A stretch of DNA of 64,000 nt, taken from positions 62,001 to 126,000 of the forward strand of contig JAACMV010000014.1 of assembly GCA_010909725.1 (NCBI GenBank). The letters are read 5' to 3'. The translations under genes and the position numbers were made by a program. This document shows positions 40,737 to 53,500 of the stretch, one piece after another. How positions within the stretch are numbered: the first letter of the stretch is position 1; the number at the start of each line of letters is the position of its first letter. The stretch comes from Picochlorum sp. 'celeri'. Its lineage: Eukaryota; Chlorophyta; Trebouxiophyceae. The notes beneath the pieces are model-generated. The model was not told the origin of the DNA, made no database searches, and worked only from the letters and a program-made list of their open reading frames with translations.

Positions 40737-41993
40737 ATGTCGCTGGATTCGGACGATATTGTCGATGAAATCGACATTGTATTGTCACCAGAAGCAGTAA
40801 CAATTGAAGGAGGGCTGATGCCAGTTTTACTGCAGTTTCCTTTGAGGGAGAAGGATAGGCCGTACTCCACAGGTGAGACTGCTCCAAGGGTGAAATACAA
40901 ATACAATGTTCAGAGAATGCACTGGGATGTTCCACTGGATACAGAGGGTCCAAACTACTATGATGGGGGTGTTGGGGAGTCGAAGCGTGGGCCGTTGCAG
41001 TATTTTTCTCTCAAGAGTTCCAGGGTTCATCAGGGTGTTGGAGGGATGGGGGTGGGTTTCATGAAGGATAACAAGCTACATTTGGTACCTTTGGAAGAGG
41101 TGATGCAGCTCCGTCCATCTCCCAATCATTTAGATGATCATAAAGAGAAGAGCACGGTGTTGCATCCCAAGGAGGCTCCCCATCAGGGCAATGCCAAGTC
41201 AGAATTACAGCCCATCACTGTGCAGATTAAAAAGCATGAGACAGAGCAGCAGACGGAGGCCAGGTTGAGATCGTATGCATTTCATGCCCAAAAAGATGAG
41301 GCGGACGAATGGTGTGATTTGACGTACCATGGCCACGGTTCCGATGTGTCTTCTGCAGTGCAGCGTATGATTGAACATACCATGGGGGAGCCAGTAGGGT
41401 CAGACCAATATTTGGACAAGATGGAGTACCTTGATCAGCTCGTTCCTTCTACATCAACCGCAGCAACAGTATCGACGGTCAAGATGCCATATAGTGGAGA
41501 GGGAGCTGTGTTGAATGATATAGGCAAGCCTGCTCAATTTAAAAGCAATGATCAACCTGGGTCCAGTCTCATGCTGAGCAACGATTCCATGAACGCTCTT
41601 GGAAAATGTTTGACTCGTCTGTTTGAAGAAAGCGCCGTGATTAGCTTGAATAAGATTAGAAGAAGTCTACAGCAACCGCACATGACGGAGCAACTCGTAG
41701 CATTAGGTGCAACTGGATCTGATGAAAACCTCCATGCATGCATCGGCTCCTTTGACAATGTGGTATTCATAAAGCACGCATACGTCCGCAGACTTCAAGG
41801 AGATAGCACATTGGATCCACTACGATCGATTGTATTAGATATATTGGCAGAAAATGATGTGACAAAGAGAGGAGATATCATGGAGTTGGCAAATAAGCAG
41901 GGTGTGGCAGTGACTGACAATATGTACTCACGAGTCATGAAAGAATTATGCATCAGCAAAGGCAGTTCATGGTCTATGAAATCCGGCGATTGA
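40737..41993 (+). CDS. RNA polymerase III subunit RPC5
   Basis: A 418-aa protein starting at ATG 40737 (MSLDSDDIVDEIDIVLSPEA). The opening acidic strand followed by LMPVLLQFPLREKDRPY is the signature of the Sin/RPC5 (POLR3E, yeast Rpc37) family. The middle keeps QTEARLRSYAFHAQKDEADEWCDLTYH, typical of RPC5, and the C-terminus has two helical winged-helix-like segments. RPC5 with RPC4 forms the TFIIF-like dimer of Pol III, needed for termination and reinitiation. Convergent with the bL28 gene (86 nt). Confidence 0.85.
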   Translation: MSLDSDDIVDEIDIVLSPEAVTIEGGLMPVLLQFPLREKDRPYSTGETAPRVKYKYNVQRMHWDVPLDTEGPNYYDGGVGESKRGPLQYFSLKSSRVHQGVGGMGVGFMKDNKLHLVPLEEVMQLRPSPNHLDDHKEKSTVLHPKEAPHQGNAKSELQPITVQIKKHETEQQTEARLRSYAFHAQKDEADEWCDLTYHGHGSDVSSAVQRMIEHTMGEPVGSDQYLDKMEYLDQLVPSTSTAATVSTVKMPYSGEGAVLNDIGKPAQFKSNDQPGSSLMLSNDSMNALGKCLTRLFEESAVISLNKIRRSLQQPHMTEQLVALGATGSDENLHACIGSFDNVVFIKHAYVRRLQGDSTLDPLRSIVLDILAENDVTKRGDIMELANKQGVAVTDNMYSRVMKELCISKGSSWSMKSGD

Positions 41994-42079
41994 TGTAAAA
42001 ATCTTTTACAAAGAAATCAATACTATGCTATTATATCTGATGTCTACTGCTATCATGCTGGGCGAATCCAACAACACCT

Positions 42080-42766
42080 CTACTCAGACCTAACAAGAGC
42101 AATCTTGCCGCTGCAGTATTTTGCAGTCAGAGGGGTCTTCTTGGACGCAGCCAATTTCTCTGGATTCTTCATTTTACGGGTATTCTTCTTCATTGGTGGC
42201 GTACTCTCATTCTGTGCTAACCACTCCTTGCGGCCTGGCCTTGCATCCTCATATGGCAACTTCCACAAATCAATACCAGCCTCCTTGGCCATGGCCTGAA
42301 GACCCTTCTTCTCAACAGTCTTGATGGCCTTTGTGCAAATTCTCAACTTGACCCAGCGCTGTCCCTCTGGCCAGTACACCTTTTTATACTGAAGATTTGG
42401 CTGCTGAAGCTTTTTGTTCCTCTTGTGAGAGAATGTCACCACATATCCGTTATTTGCCTTCTTCCCGGTCAAATCGCACACGCGAGATGCTACATTATGA
42501 AAAAAATGCACATTAGAAATCATAGACACCTCCCCATCCTTCGCTCAACGACGACTTCGTCCCAGCAACCCAACAAAAGCAACCTTGCCGCCGGGACGCT
42601 ACTACCACCCCAAATACGCACCTTCAATTTGCACCACTCGGCTCTCTACCCCACGCATTGCGCACACTCGAGTCTGAAAATGATTAATTGCACCAGAGAA
42701 TCCACTCTTTTTGCTACTCATGGCAAGACGCCCTTGGCTCTGCGTCGCCACCAATGACTGCATCAT
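42080..42766 (-). CDS. Plastid ribosomal protein bL28, nuclear-encoded
   Basis: Exons 42766-42622 and 42489-42080 (132-nt intron) give 184 aa. The join makes [20 protein letters not shown], where the cyanobacterial-type bL28 start [11 protein letters not shown] is clear. [31 protein letters not shown] and [22 protein letters not shown] continue the family. The about 48-residue leader is rich in Ser, Gln and basic residues and poor in acids, as in plastid transit peptides. A basic C-terminal extension of about 60 residues (from PYEDARPG onward) is longer than in typical bacterial bL28. In red algae and glaucophytes this gene stays in the plastid genome. Confidence 0.9.
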
Positions 42767-43125
42767 TCTTCTAGTATTCCCGAATAACACGTATGTCTTC
42801 TCCTCTCTAAACAATGAGGTGTACTAATATTACAGATGAATTGTGTTCGATGACAATGCGTGTCACATCGGTGTTTTGTGGTATCGAGACGATAGATAGG
42901 GAGCCAAGGCCTCTATAATGCTGGGCTTCCTATCAAATGGATGCCACATTCGAATCCCATCGAAACAGGGCATTGTATCCCGTCACATGCTTCCTTGGAA
43001 GGGAGGGTCATCATCCTGTACGCTATTCCAGCAGTTTCATGTCTTTGAGGCGCATTCTGCTGCCTGGGTGGCATTACATGAAATTGATTACTTTTGACAA
43101 GGGAGAGCACATAGTCAAGTGAACG
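42767..43125. promoter_or_regulatory. Divergent promoter region (bL28 / ValRS)
   Basis: Roughly 360 nt between divergent genes with no supported coding region. A short stretch ATTCGAATCCC near 42951 resembles a tRNA T-arm, but no acceptor stem or anticodon arm pairs with it. Confidence 0.35.
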
Positions 43126-45608
43126 ATGGGGAGTCAGCTGTTGGCTCCCTCTTTGAGCAGTGCCCATGCGGTGGCTGCCATTGTGTCGAGTATGTCCAAT
43201 CTCAAGATTGATGTGAGTCTTGGAAATGGAAAGGTATGTAGATTTCATGTATGGGCAGCATGCTGCGTATCTATGTCCCAGGAGTGGGTAGCACTCTGAG
43301 TGTCCATGCTTCTTGCTGATCTTTTTCGTTTCTGTAGGATGTCAAGATGAAGATGGACCAAGGGGACGACTTGGTGGAGTATAAAGATGTGATGGCTCAA
43401 GGTAGGTGTCATGCATTGCGAGTTTCGGAGGTTTGGGGCGTCTCTTATTGACGTGGGTCTGTGTGCAGTTGCCAAGATGGTGGACATGTATCCCTCTGAC
43501 GATGCCACATGTGCGTCATTGAATGATGTACTTGCTCATGCGGGGCGTGTTGATACGCTTGCTGCGAGTTGGCTGCCTCTGGCGGGTCCTACATGCACCG
43601 ATGAGCAGAGAGAGGGCGTGAAAGGAGACCTGTTGCGTGAGCTTCAGGCTCTGAATGAGCGCCTTGCATCCTCTGAGTATCTTATGGGAGGGGACGTTTC
43701 TTTTGGAGATATTGCCATGTTGCCGAATGTGCTGAGTCTCTTTCAGTATGTTCTTGGTGAAGATGTGAGGAACGAGTTTGGAAATATCTCTGCCTGGGTT
43801 GGGAGGGTATGCTCCAATGAATCTGTATCATCTGTGGTCGGTACGTGTCTCATGTTTGTTGATATCATATGCACTGTCTCTTTTCCCAGTTGGACATTCC
43901 TTGTGAACCATTGCCCCTCTGGATGTAACCCGGTGCTAGAAGAAGACGTATAATTACCATTAGCCATTTGACTGATTGTGTTGGTCTCATGGTTATACGC
44001 TATGCGGACACACTAACATTGACCTATGCGTTGTGTACAGGAAATAAAATTGAGTTTTCTTCCGCTCCTGGGTGGCGCTTTGATCCTCATGCTGGAATTG
44101 ACCCTGTCAAATTGGCAAAGAAGCTGGCAAAACAGGCAGAGAAGGAAGCTAAGAAAGCCAAGATGGAGGCCAAGGCTGCTGCAAAGAAAAAGAAGGCGGA
44201 GGAGCTTGCAAAGACTAGGGCGGCAAATGGTTCAAAAAAGGCCAAGCAGAAGGCTGAGGCTGAGGCGAAGAAGGCTGCAGAGGCTGCTGAGTTGCAAACA
44301 TGGATTGATGAGGCCAAAGCCACACCAAAAGGGGAGCGTAAAGCTGTCGGCCAGGGACAGATGCCTAAAGGATATTGCCCGGAGGCTGTTGAATCCGCAT
44401 GGTACGAGTGGTGGGAAGCAAGTGGGTACTTTAAGCCAGATGAAGATGAGACCAAGGAGCCTTTTGTCATGGTGATTCCACCACCTAATGTCACTGGATC
44501 ACTTCACATTGGACATGCGTTGACGAATTCAATTCAAGACACGGTCATCAGATGGAGAAGAATGAGTGGATATAGGGCATTATGGGTTCCAGGGACTGAC
44601 CATGCTGGTATTGCCACGCAGACAGTGGTTGAGAAGAAAATTGCCAGAGAGACCGGCAAAACAAGGCATGATATTGGAAGAGACGGCTTTTTAGAAGAAG
44701 TTTGGAAATATGTGGATGATTATGGACACAGAATTACCAATCAATTGCGCAGGCTAGGATCATCTGTAGACTGGAGCAGATCTGTGTTTACCATGGATGA
44801 CACCCGCAGTGCTGCTGTGAATGAAGCCTTTGTTCAAATGCACGAGAAAGGGCTTATTTACAGAGATAACAGGCTTGTTAATTGGTGCTGTAAATTGAAG
44901 ACAGCAGTGTCTGATATCGAGGTGGATTATATTGATGTCCCCAAAAGAATGGGCGTTCATGTGCCAGGATATGAGTCTGCCGTCGAATTCGGGGCGATTA
45001 CATCTTTCGCCTATCCATACGAAGATGGATCTGGAGAAATCGTTGTAGCAACAACAAGGCCTGAGACCATGCTGGGTGACAGTGCTGTCGCAGTCCATCC
45101 AGACGATGATAGGTACAAGGATGTCATCGGCAAGTTCCTGGTGCATCCAATCAATGGCCGCAAAATACCAATTATTGCTGATGCAGAGCTTGTGGATCCT
45201 GAATTTGGAACAGGAGCCGTAAAAATCACTCCAGCTCACGATCCAAATGATTTTGCTACAGGAAAGAGGCATAATCTGGAATTCATCAACATCCTGGATG
45301 ATAATGGTTGCCTGAATTCAAATGGAACAGGCAAGTTTGCTGGGCAACGCCGATTTGATGCTAGAATCACAGTTGTTGAACATTTGAAAGAAATTGGTCT
45401 GTACAGAGGTGTGGAAGACAATCCAATGAGACTGGGTATCTGCTCACGTTCAAAGGATGTAATCGAACCAGTGCTCAAGCCTCAGTGGTGGGTCAATTGT
45501 TCAGATATGGCTGCTGATGCGTGTGATCTTGTCAGAAAGAAAGAACTTGAGATTATACCGGAAGAGTACGAGGCGACGTGGTTTAGATGGATGGAGAATA
45601 TTAGGGAT

Positions 45609-45649
<41 letters not shown>

Positions 45650-47261
45650 TGCATATTACATCCTGTTGGATGGAGAGGACAATGGGGCCCCTGGAGCCCC
45701 AAGTGAAAATATGAAGAACTGGGTGGTGGGAAGGACCCATGATGAGGCTCGTAAAATTGCTGAACAGAGACATCCTGGTCGCACATTTACCCTCGTTCAA
45801 GATGATGATGTGCTGGACACATGGTTCTCGTCTGGTCTGTTTCCATTTTCTGTCTTCGGCTGGCCAAACTCTAGTAAAGAATTGGATTCTTTCTACCCTG
45901 GATCTCTGTTGGAAACAGGACACGATATTTTGTTCTTCTGGGTTGCTCGCATGGTGATGATGGCAAGAACTTTGACAGGAAAATTGCCTTTCAAGCAAGT
46001 ATACCTCCACTCGTTGGTCAGAGACGCACATGGCCGCAAAATGTCAAAGAGTCTTGGAAATGTTATTGATCCAATTAATGTGATTGAAGGCATTACGCTG
46101 GATGCACTTCACCAGACATTACTAGGAGGAAATTTGGATCCCAAGGAAATTGAAAAGGCAAAGGCAGGTCAAAAAGCCGACTTCCCTGACGGTATTGAAG
46201 AATGCGGAGCCGATGCACTTAGATTTGCATTGGTTTCATATACATCTCAAGGGAAGGATATCAATTTGGATATCAAACGCGTGGTATCCTACAGGCATTG
46301 GTGCAACAAACTGTGGAATGCCATTCGTTTTGCCATGATGAATCTTGGAGATGATTTCCAGCCAGAGCAGGTGAATCCAGCTTCTCTGCCATTTGCATCA
46401 AAATGGATCTTATCGCGCCTAAGCAATGCATCTAGAACAATCGTACAAGCAATGTATGCGTATGACTTCTCGACTGCCACATCGACAATCTATTCCTTCT
46501 GGCAGTATGAGCTTTGCGACATTTTTATCGAGTTGGCCAAGCCTGCATTCGCCAAGGATGACTCAGATCCAGTAAAACATGCAACAAGACAAGCGTTGTA
46601 CATTTGTTTGGAATCTGGGCTGCGATTGCTCCACCCATTCATGCCATTTGTCACAGAGGAGCTTTGGCAGCGTCTACCAGGCCAATCCAACCTGCAGAAG
46701 CAGCCAGGGTATCCCCAATCTCTGATTGTGGCTGAATATCCAAAGCCACAGGAAGCATGGGAAGATGCCGAAACAGATAGGAACATGGCCTACATGATGA
46801 GTATCGTAACAAAAGCAAGGGCTTTGCGATCTGACTATGGGCTGACAAAAGAGAAGCCAGAGATGTTCGTTTCTGTCTCAGATGCAAGCATTCGGGAATT
46901 TTTGAAAACCGTTACTCTTGAGGTTGCAACTCTGACATCCTCAGCATCCGTCAAAATCCTCGCATCCGGAGAGGAAGAGCCTCCAAGTGGTTGTGGTGTT
47001 GCCGTTGTCGATGATAAAACAACATTGCACCTGGTCCTCGCAGGAGTCCTTGATGCCGCAAAAGAGATTGAAAAGCTGGAAAAGAAGAAGGAGAATAATA
47101 TCGAGAAGATCGAAGCACTGAAGAAGCGAATATCCTCAGAGACATATGTCGACAAGACTCCAGAAAATGTCAAACAGGCTGATCAGGAAAAGCTCGAAAA
47201 GCTCGAAAATGAATTGGACAGCATCATTCGCCACATTGACGACTTCAAGGCCTTGTTGTAA
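43126..47261 (+). CDS. VARS: Cytosolic valyl-tRNA synthetase with N-terminal GST-like domain
   Basis: Four exons (43126-43233, 43338-43401, 43469-43840, 44041-47261) encode 1254 aa. Exons 1-3 (residues 1-181) form a GST-like domain; its C-terminal half is evident (LLRELQALNERLASSEYLMGGDVSFGDIAM). A Lys/Ala/Glu-rich linker follows, then the class Ia synthetase with HIGH motif (GSLHIGHAL), editing domain (TTRPETMLGDSAVAV), KMSKS motif (GRKMSKSLGNVIDP), anticodon-binding domain and a C-terminal coiled coil. The size and layout match animal VARS1 (1264 aa), where the GST domain binds EF-1 complex subunits. All introns have GT-AG ends and the phases fit. Confidence 0.94.
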
Positions 47262-47408
47262 TATCCAAATAATATTTAATATTTATTTTGATGCCTACTG
47301 TAAGGATATGAAGCATCGCGAGCGTTTTGGCCATCTAAACTTTTCAAAACACAAGTGTTGCAGTCGAATGATACAATGCCCCGTCAACGCTCTGAGAGCT
47401 AATTAACA

Positions 47409-49720
47409 ATGCAAAATATTCCAAATATTGGACTCGATAAGGTGGCCAAGCTGCTAACAAGGCCCGGAAGGCTGATTCTTAACAACAGGGGAGATACTGC
47501 CGAATTTTTCAACCCAGAGGAGTACATTACGCACAAGGTGCGTTTGATTGAACCAATATTTGAACAAATACGTCATTTAATGGGCTATATGTGTTGCAGA
47601 GAGAATGGAATTCGAGAAGAGAGTTGCAAGCAGAGTCAAACAGTGAAGCAGATGTTGTGGACAAACATGATTTGATCGACTATTTCTGCGTGGTTGGGCT
47701 GGAAAAAGGCGGTGAAGAGTCGCTTCACATGGAAGGGGGAACGATGCCGGATATCTTATTCAGCTATCCCGGGTCTCTTCCTGAGGATTTGAGGAGGGAG
47801 ATACCATCATATTGCTATCCAAATGGAATTTCAGTCAATGCTGTGCAACGAGCTTCGCATGCTGGAGCCGTAAACGAGATTGTATATGGACAACATTATG
47901 ATTTGAGGTCGGACCAATCGTTCGTCTTTCAGTTGCAAACAAGTACCAGTGATGGCTCCACGGCACCAGAGACGCTGTACGGCATCTGTTTCTATCGAAA
48001 AGAATTTGTCCATCGTTTACCTGTGCTGATGAGACAAAAGCTTGGAAGAGGTGAGAAAGAAGAAGAAGAAGAAGCAAGACAGGAAGAGTTACCATCGAGT
48101 CTGTGGATGTCCAACAGGTGTTACTGCATTTTGTCTCGTGTGCCTTTGTTTGAACAGCATTTCGAAATGCTGAGAAAAATTTTGTCCTTTGAAAGGCATT
48201 ACCAAATCCATGAATTTGTCAAACAAGTAGACTGTGGATTGTGGAACTCCACAACGACTCCAGTGTCTCAGACCAAGTCATCTCAGAATACGAATGAGGA
48301 AACAAATGGGTTTGATGACACTGTGAGCAGTTTCTCGGATTCAGACACATTGAAACCCCAACGCGAAGAGGAATATCAAAACACTGAAGATTTTGACACC
48401 CCAGAGGATGTGACTGCTCTTGATTTTCTCACTCCAAGTGCTCCTCTACTAGATGGCCCATCGACAGAGTACTACACAGCAAGGACTCGTGCACCTACCA
48501 ATTCGAGAGGGTCAGTGGCGAGAACAATGAGTCGGTATGAACATGTGACAAAGGATGAAGAGATAGATATAGATTCTGTCAGACGGAACCTGACGATGAT
48601 GACGATTGAGAAAGATTTGGTGTATTTCTCGACATCTGCCAGAGAGGACCAGGATGACTCGACAGGGACCAGGAAAACCCCCGAGGGCGATTCGAACACA
48701 AATAGCTTGGAGCTTGGATCTTGGATTGAAGCAAGTAATGCAGTTGTAGATGACGCGTCTTTTCAGGACACAGCTGAATCGAAGAACATGTCACCCCCTC
48801 AGGAGACTAGACAGTCTCCATTCCCAAGTTCATGGGAGCATCCTCTCCACATGCTGGAAGCGTATAAAGCTACTGCGTACGACATGTCATGGAATGATTC
48901 GATGAAAAAGGAAATCCAAGTGCCTGGAGAGATCTCCCTCAAGAACACGCACGGAGAATCCATGACAGCAATGTGCTGCAACATGACAGAACTGGATTTT
49001 CTTGCTGCACAGCAACTGCAGGGATGGGCCATCTGCTGCCTATGTAGACACCTGAGTGTCTACAACATTATCAACTATATAGGAGCTATGCTGTTGGAGA
49101 GGCAGATTGTTGTTTTCAATCCCAATCCGAGCGTTGTTTCAGGAATTGTCCTTTCCACCCTGCCACTGCTGACGCCTTTCTCATGGCAATCATTGATGCT
49201 GCCCATCCTGCCAAACACTCCGGAAAAAATACATTTATTGGATGCTCCAGTACCTTTTATTGTGGGATCGACGAGCAAAACGAAGGAAATTCGCAACAAG
49301 TGTGCCAGTCTGCTCCGAGTCAATGCATACAAGGATAACATTAAAAATGCACACCTGGTTCCCAAGATGCCAGGCTTCAGCACCTTAGCACTCTCCTTAT
49401 ACGAAATTCATGACTCGATACGGTATCTTGGAATACAGAATGCTGCAGAATCTCGACCACTGTACCAAATCTCGGAGGAAGAAGCCAAACTTGCCTCCAC
49501 CTTTGCAGCCACAGTCAGCAGCCACCTCATGGGACTCACATCTGATCTTGCTGGATACATGATCACTGATGTTTCAGCTCCAATCCAAGGATCCAATCGC
49601 TGTAGCGTTTTGCTAAAAGAATCTTTCGTAGAGTCATTTGATGACCCAAAAGACAGAGAATTTATGAGTGAATTCGTCGAAACGCAACTGTTTGACATGT
49701 ACACAGACTGCTTTCAATAA
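47409..49720 (+). CDS. DENN-domain protein (Rab exchange factor type)
   Basis: Exons 47409-47537 and 47600-49720 (62-nt intron) encode 749 aa. The upstream DENN part begins near residue 60 (LIDYFCVVGLEKG, ILFSYPG), where the YP and IxFSYP motif fit the uDENN. The central DENN is clear near 510-600: LLERQIVVFNPNPSVVSGIVLSTLPLLTPFSWQSLMLPILP and LLDAPVPFIVGS. Between them lies an acidic Ser/Thr-rich insertion (about residues 245-460) without a recognised domain. DENN proteins activate Rab GTPases. Which Rab is not inferable. The C-terminus is the dDENN-like RECQLFDMYTD-type helix (EFVETQLFDMYTDCFQ). Confidence 0.87.
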
Positions 49721-49901
49721 TAATAATACTTACACACAAGGAACCTTTAACTTATTATCGATAGACCAAAACTCCTTCATCCGTCTGTTTCTAGAGAGAA
49801 AATGCAAGACGCAGAAGAACACAAGAAGAATCAATCATGTAGCAGGAGGAGTAGCAGGTCCACACAAGACGGCCAGGCCTATACTTCTTCTTTGCACGTC
49901 A

Positions 49902-50225
49902 TCACCAACAACCAGAGTGTGGTGGAGCATAGTTTTCAATCTCCCTGCTCCGCTTTGATACGATCGGCTCTCCCCCATCCTCCTCCACCCCTCTCTTTTT
50001 CATGGGAATTCCTATATCGCTCATGGTCTGTATTGGGAAGATTTTCTTGGACAGGCGGCAAATTTCTGAAAAATTGTCCATTCGAATCTTCTGCTGACAG
50101 CTGCTATCGCACACATGAAGCTGCAAGTGCGTATTACATTGGTACATATTGCCACCAATCTTCTCAAAAACACAAAATCTGTTGCATGGCACTTCGCCTT
50201 GCTGCAGACTCAACATGCCCGTCAT
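49902..50225 (-). CDS. Small conserved-looking Cys/His-rich protein (107 aa)
   Basis: From the ATG at 50225. Cys at residues 14, 18, 30, 39, 43 and 56 and His at 33 and 37 form a dense cluster (CVFEKIGGNMYQCNTH, HVCDSSCQQKI, ICRLSKKIFP), a likely zinc-binding module. The HVCDxxCxQ...D(N)...CRLSKxxFP pattern recalls short plant proteins of unknown function, from memory. The C-terminal part is basic and polar. No promoter or intron was identified. Convergent with the DENN gene and upstream-oriented toward SF3B1 on the same strand. Confidence 0.6.
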   Translation of the reverse strand: MTGMLSLQQGEVPCNRFCVFEKIGGNMYQCNTHLQLHVCDSSCQQKIRMDNFSEICRLSKKIFPIQTMSDIGIPMKKRGVEEDGGEPIVSKRSREIENYAPPHSGCW

Positions 50226-50545
50226 GCTTGACAAAAGTAAGCAGACACCTCGCGATTCCTGTTCCCTTATTAGACACTCACACTCTCACAAAAAAATAAG
50301 AAAATTCAAAAGTGATTGGGATCACGTGGGTTGAGACCATGTTCACTGAGAAGTCTTCTCATTTAAAAATTGCAGCTCTACCTGCATCTAGATTTAGAGG
50401 AATGCAGATCTAGCCTTGCAGGCCTTGAGATACACACACATATATATACTTACTCCATGGTACTACTGAATGACTACTATCCTTGTTGGTCAGAAATAGG
50501 GTACGAAGAAACTCACAGTGTCTTACAATAATAATGGAAGGTTGA
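50226..50545. other. Short gap with no gene seen
   Basis: About 320 nt between the SF3B1 stop and the Cys-rich gene start, which run the same way. It must hold the SF3B1 3' UTR and the small gene's promoter. A short TA-repeat (acacacacatatatata) lies near 50430-50450. Confidence 0.35.
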
Positions 50546-53500
50546 CTAGATGAAGACGTCTAATTCATGCCTGTGATATGTGTTGGTTGCATCATCTTGC
50601 ATGACTGGATACGCTGGGACGAGTGCGTCTTGTGCTCCCATGTAGAGGTTGTTATACAGCCTCCAATATGTTGTTCTGACTTTTCGAGCGGGGTGGAATA
50701 ATCCCTGGAGGATGTAATAGAGAATTGTGGAAGGGCCCAATGCCAGGCGGCATCCTTCAATGGCTCCATTGACTGCCTGGATGATGTGTGCGCTCTCTTC
50801 GAATATGTTTGGCCAGACGTAATTCAGCAAATGTGTGAGTGCGTCTTCGCATCCTAATCCGTACACTCCCAGTGCAATGTGCTGCACGACGGATGCTGCC
50901 GTCTGTCTGTGCACCAGGTCTCTGTCCATGAGGGCATCTTCCAAGAGGGGAGTTACGGCATAGATGTAGTCCTTCCCCATTTCTCCTATATACTCGAATA
51001 AGAATGAGAGCGCCTTCAGAACTCCGTTCTGTACATTCAATTCAGGAACGCGGTATTCGTTCATCAATGCCGGCAGCACTGTGAATGGAGCACACGTCTC
51101 TGCAACAATGGCAATGGCCACAGTTGTGCACACTCTATTCTGCCTTTCTTGTACTTTGAGGTTGTTCAATAAAGTCACCAAAACATCTTGTGGGCCGATT
51201 GCTTTCGCTATATACCCAAACGTATTCACGGATGCTCTTCGGATGGCTTTTCGCGGTGCGCGTAACATATCCAAGAGTTCAAAGCAGATTCTCATCCATT
51301 CCCTGGCAGGTACAAACTCTGCTCCACGGTCCGCAATTCTGCCAACCAGATCGATACAGTTCTCTTGCACCTTTTCATGTCTATTCTTTAGAATGGGAGT
51401 GAGACGAGGCAGCAGGTCTTTGATTGGAGGAGTCATCCGTGTCATGCCAATCACAGCAACAATGGATTTCAGAGCACCGAGAATGGACCCAAGAACTTCT
51501 GGATACTCTTCTCCCAGGTTTTCGAACAATATGATGCCCAAATGCGACAGAATTTTCTCTTCATCGCACTTTTTCATAACAGGAGCAATCTTTGCCACGA
51601 GGTCTGCTGCCTGTTCTCTGATGCGGGCACTCTTATTATTGAGTCGCCATTTAATAGTACCACTTATTTGTGGCAGGTAGGGAGCGGCCCTCTCACCTAG
51701 TGCATTTATAACTGTCCCGAAACCGTTAAGTACCACAGGCGTTTCATCAGTGTTTTGCTCTTGGTATGCATAAATCATTCCATCGATCAGCAGTTCTTCC
51801 AATCTGGCATCAATGTCTGCTGCACCCAATGATGTCACCACCTTGTCAATAGCCTCCATGACCATCTTTCTATACGGCTCACTTTCGTCCTTTAAATCTT
51901 CCACAATTCTCCCGACTACATCAGAGCAGCCAATTTTCTCCGCAATAGCCGCGGTTGTCTCAACCAATGCTCTGTAATTACGCCTGTCAAGGGCCATGCG
52001 CCGCACCCAAAAGTGCTTGAAAAACTCTGGAGCTATTTCGGCTCTGATATACTCAGGCTCGACGCCATCAGTTGCTACACATTGTTTCACAACTTTGAGT
52101 ACAATCTTTTTCATTTCTTCATCTGGCGTTTGGAATTCTCGGAGTAAGATCACCATGACCTCCCTGGTGTAGTAGTTGGCATACATGGCATCCATGAGTG
52201 GAATAATGAACCCAATGGCTTTGAGAAAAGCCGCCAACACTTTCCCCCTCAGAAGTCTAACTCCTTTCCATAAAGGCTCCAGCACGTCATCAAACGATTC
52301 AATACCATACGGAGCAGCTGCCTCAGCAAGTGCAGATACTGCCAAGGCTGTGATAGTCTTCACCTTTTGGTTTTCATCTGTGAGGCCATGCTTAATTATC
52401 GCAACGAGAGAGGACAAATGCGGCAGAATAGCACAGCCCATTAATATGGCAGTTTGTTGGACAATCTTGATTCCCGTATGTCGAGCTTGCCAAGACTTTT
52501 TACTCATGCATACTGCTTTGAGGAAGGGAAGCATTGTTGGGATCCCAAGTGCAGATGCAACCACAGAAAATGCCCTAGCTGTCGTGTTCCTGACATATTC
52601 ATCCACATTATCAATATCAGGTCTCATTGCAGCAATCATTGTTGCCAACCCAGCTGCTTTTGCAAGATTTGCAATGATTTCTCTGCCTTCAGCTCTAGCA
52701 TAGTAGTCCTCGTCAATCAACAAAGGTTCAATGACCACCAGAATCTTGTGCACATATGGCCTCACCAAATCATCCAAGCGGAATAAAATTCTATCTATGA
52801 CTTTCACCAAAAGATGTCGCTCTTGATCCTCCAATGTAGGGCTCATTAAAAGGGGCAAGATTTGATTAAAAAGAGGACCAGCACCAAAACTTCTTGCCTT
52901 CTCAGTCAGATGTTTCAGACCATTTTTCCTCTGCGGAGGCGTTCCATTCTTCACTTTCAATAACAACTTCATAATTTTTCGTTCCTTAGCTTCCTCCAAA
53001 GAGAGAGAAGATTCATCCACATCTTTTAGAAGCTTGCCAAAATACTGCTGGTCTTCCACCTTCATATCTGGCAGCCCTTCCACAGCAACAGGTACATCAA
53101 ATGCCTGGGTGCGATCTTCTTCCGGAATCGCATACAGCGGTGTACCATCTACTGGTGCTGGTGTTGCAGTCAATTTCCTCGCCGGTGTTTGGATTGGCAC
53201 GTACCCAGCAGGAACCTCCAATATCTTGTACCCATCTGAAGGCCCAGGAAGCATCGCATCCAACTCTTCATCACTCAGAGGACGATTCCTATATTCTATC
53301 TCCTTTTCAATTTTCATAGCTTGGTACAACTCCGGAGTCATCGGCACGGGTTGCGCACCCTGTCCAGGTGCCCCATACATTGGAGTTTCCATCCCTGCTG
53401 CGCCAACAGGCGTGGCACCAAACCCTCCGTGCGCAGGCGTTGCCCCCACTGCCGCAGGCGTCGCATCCCACCGACTCCTCTTTGTACCTACTTCTTGAGC

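Noticed and set aside
42925..42965. T-arm-like word ATTCGAATCCC suggesting a tRNA
   Set aside because: No matching acceptor stem, D arm or anticodon stem could be folded in 80 nt around it.
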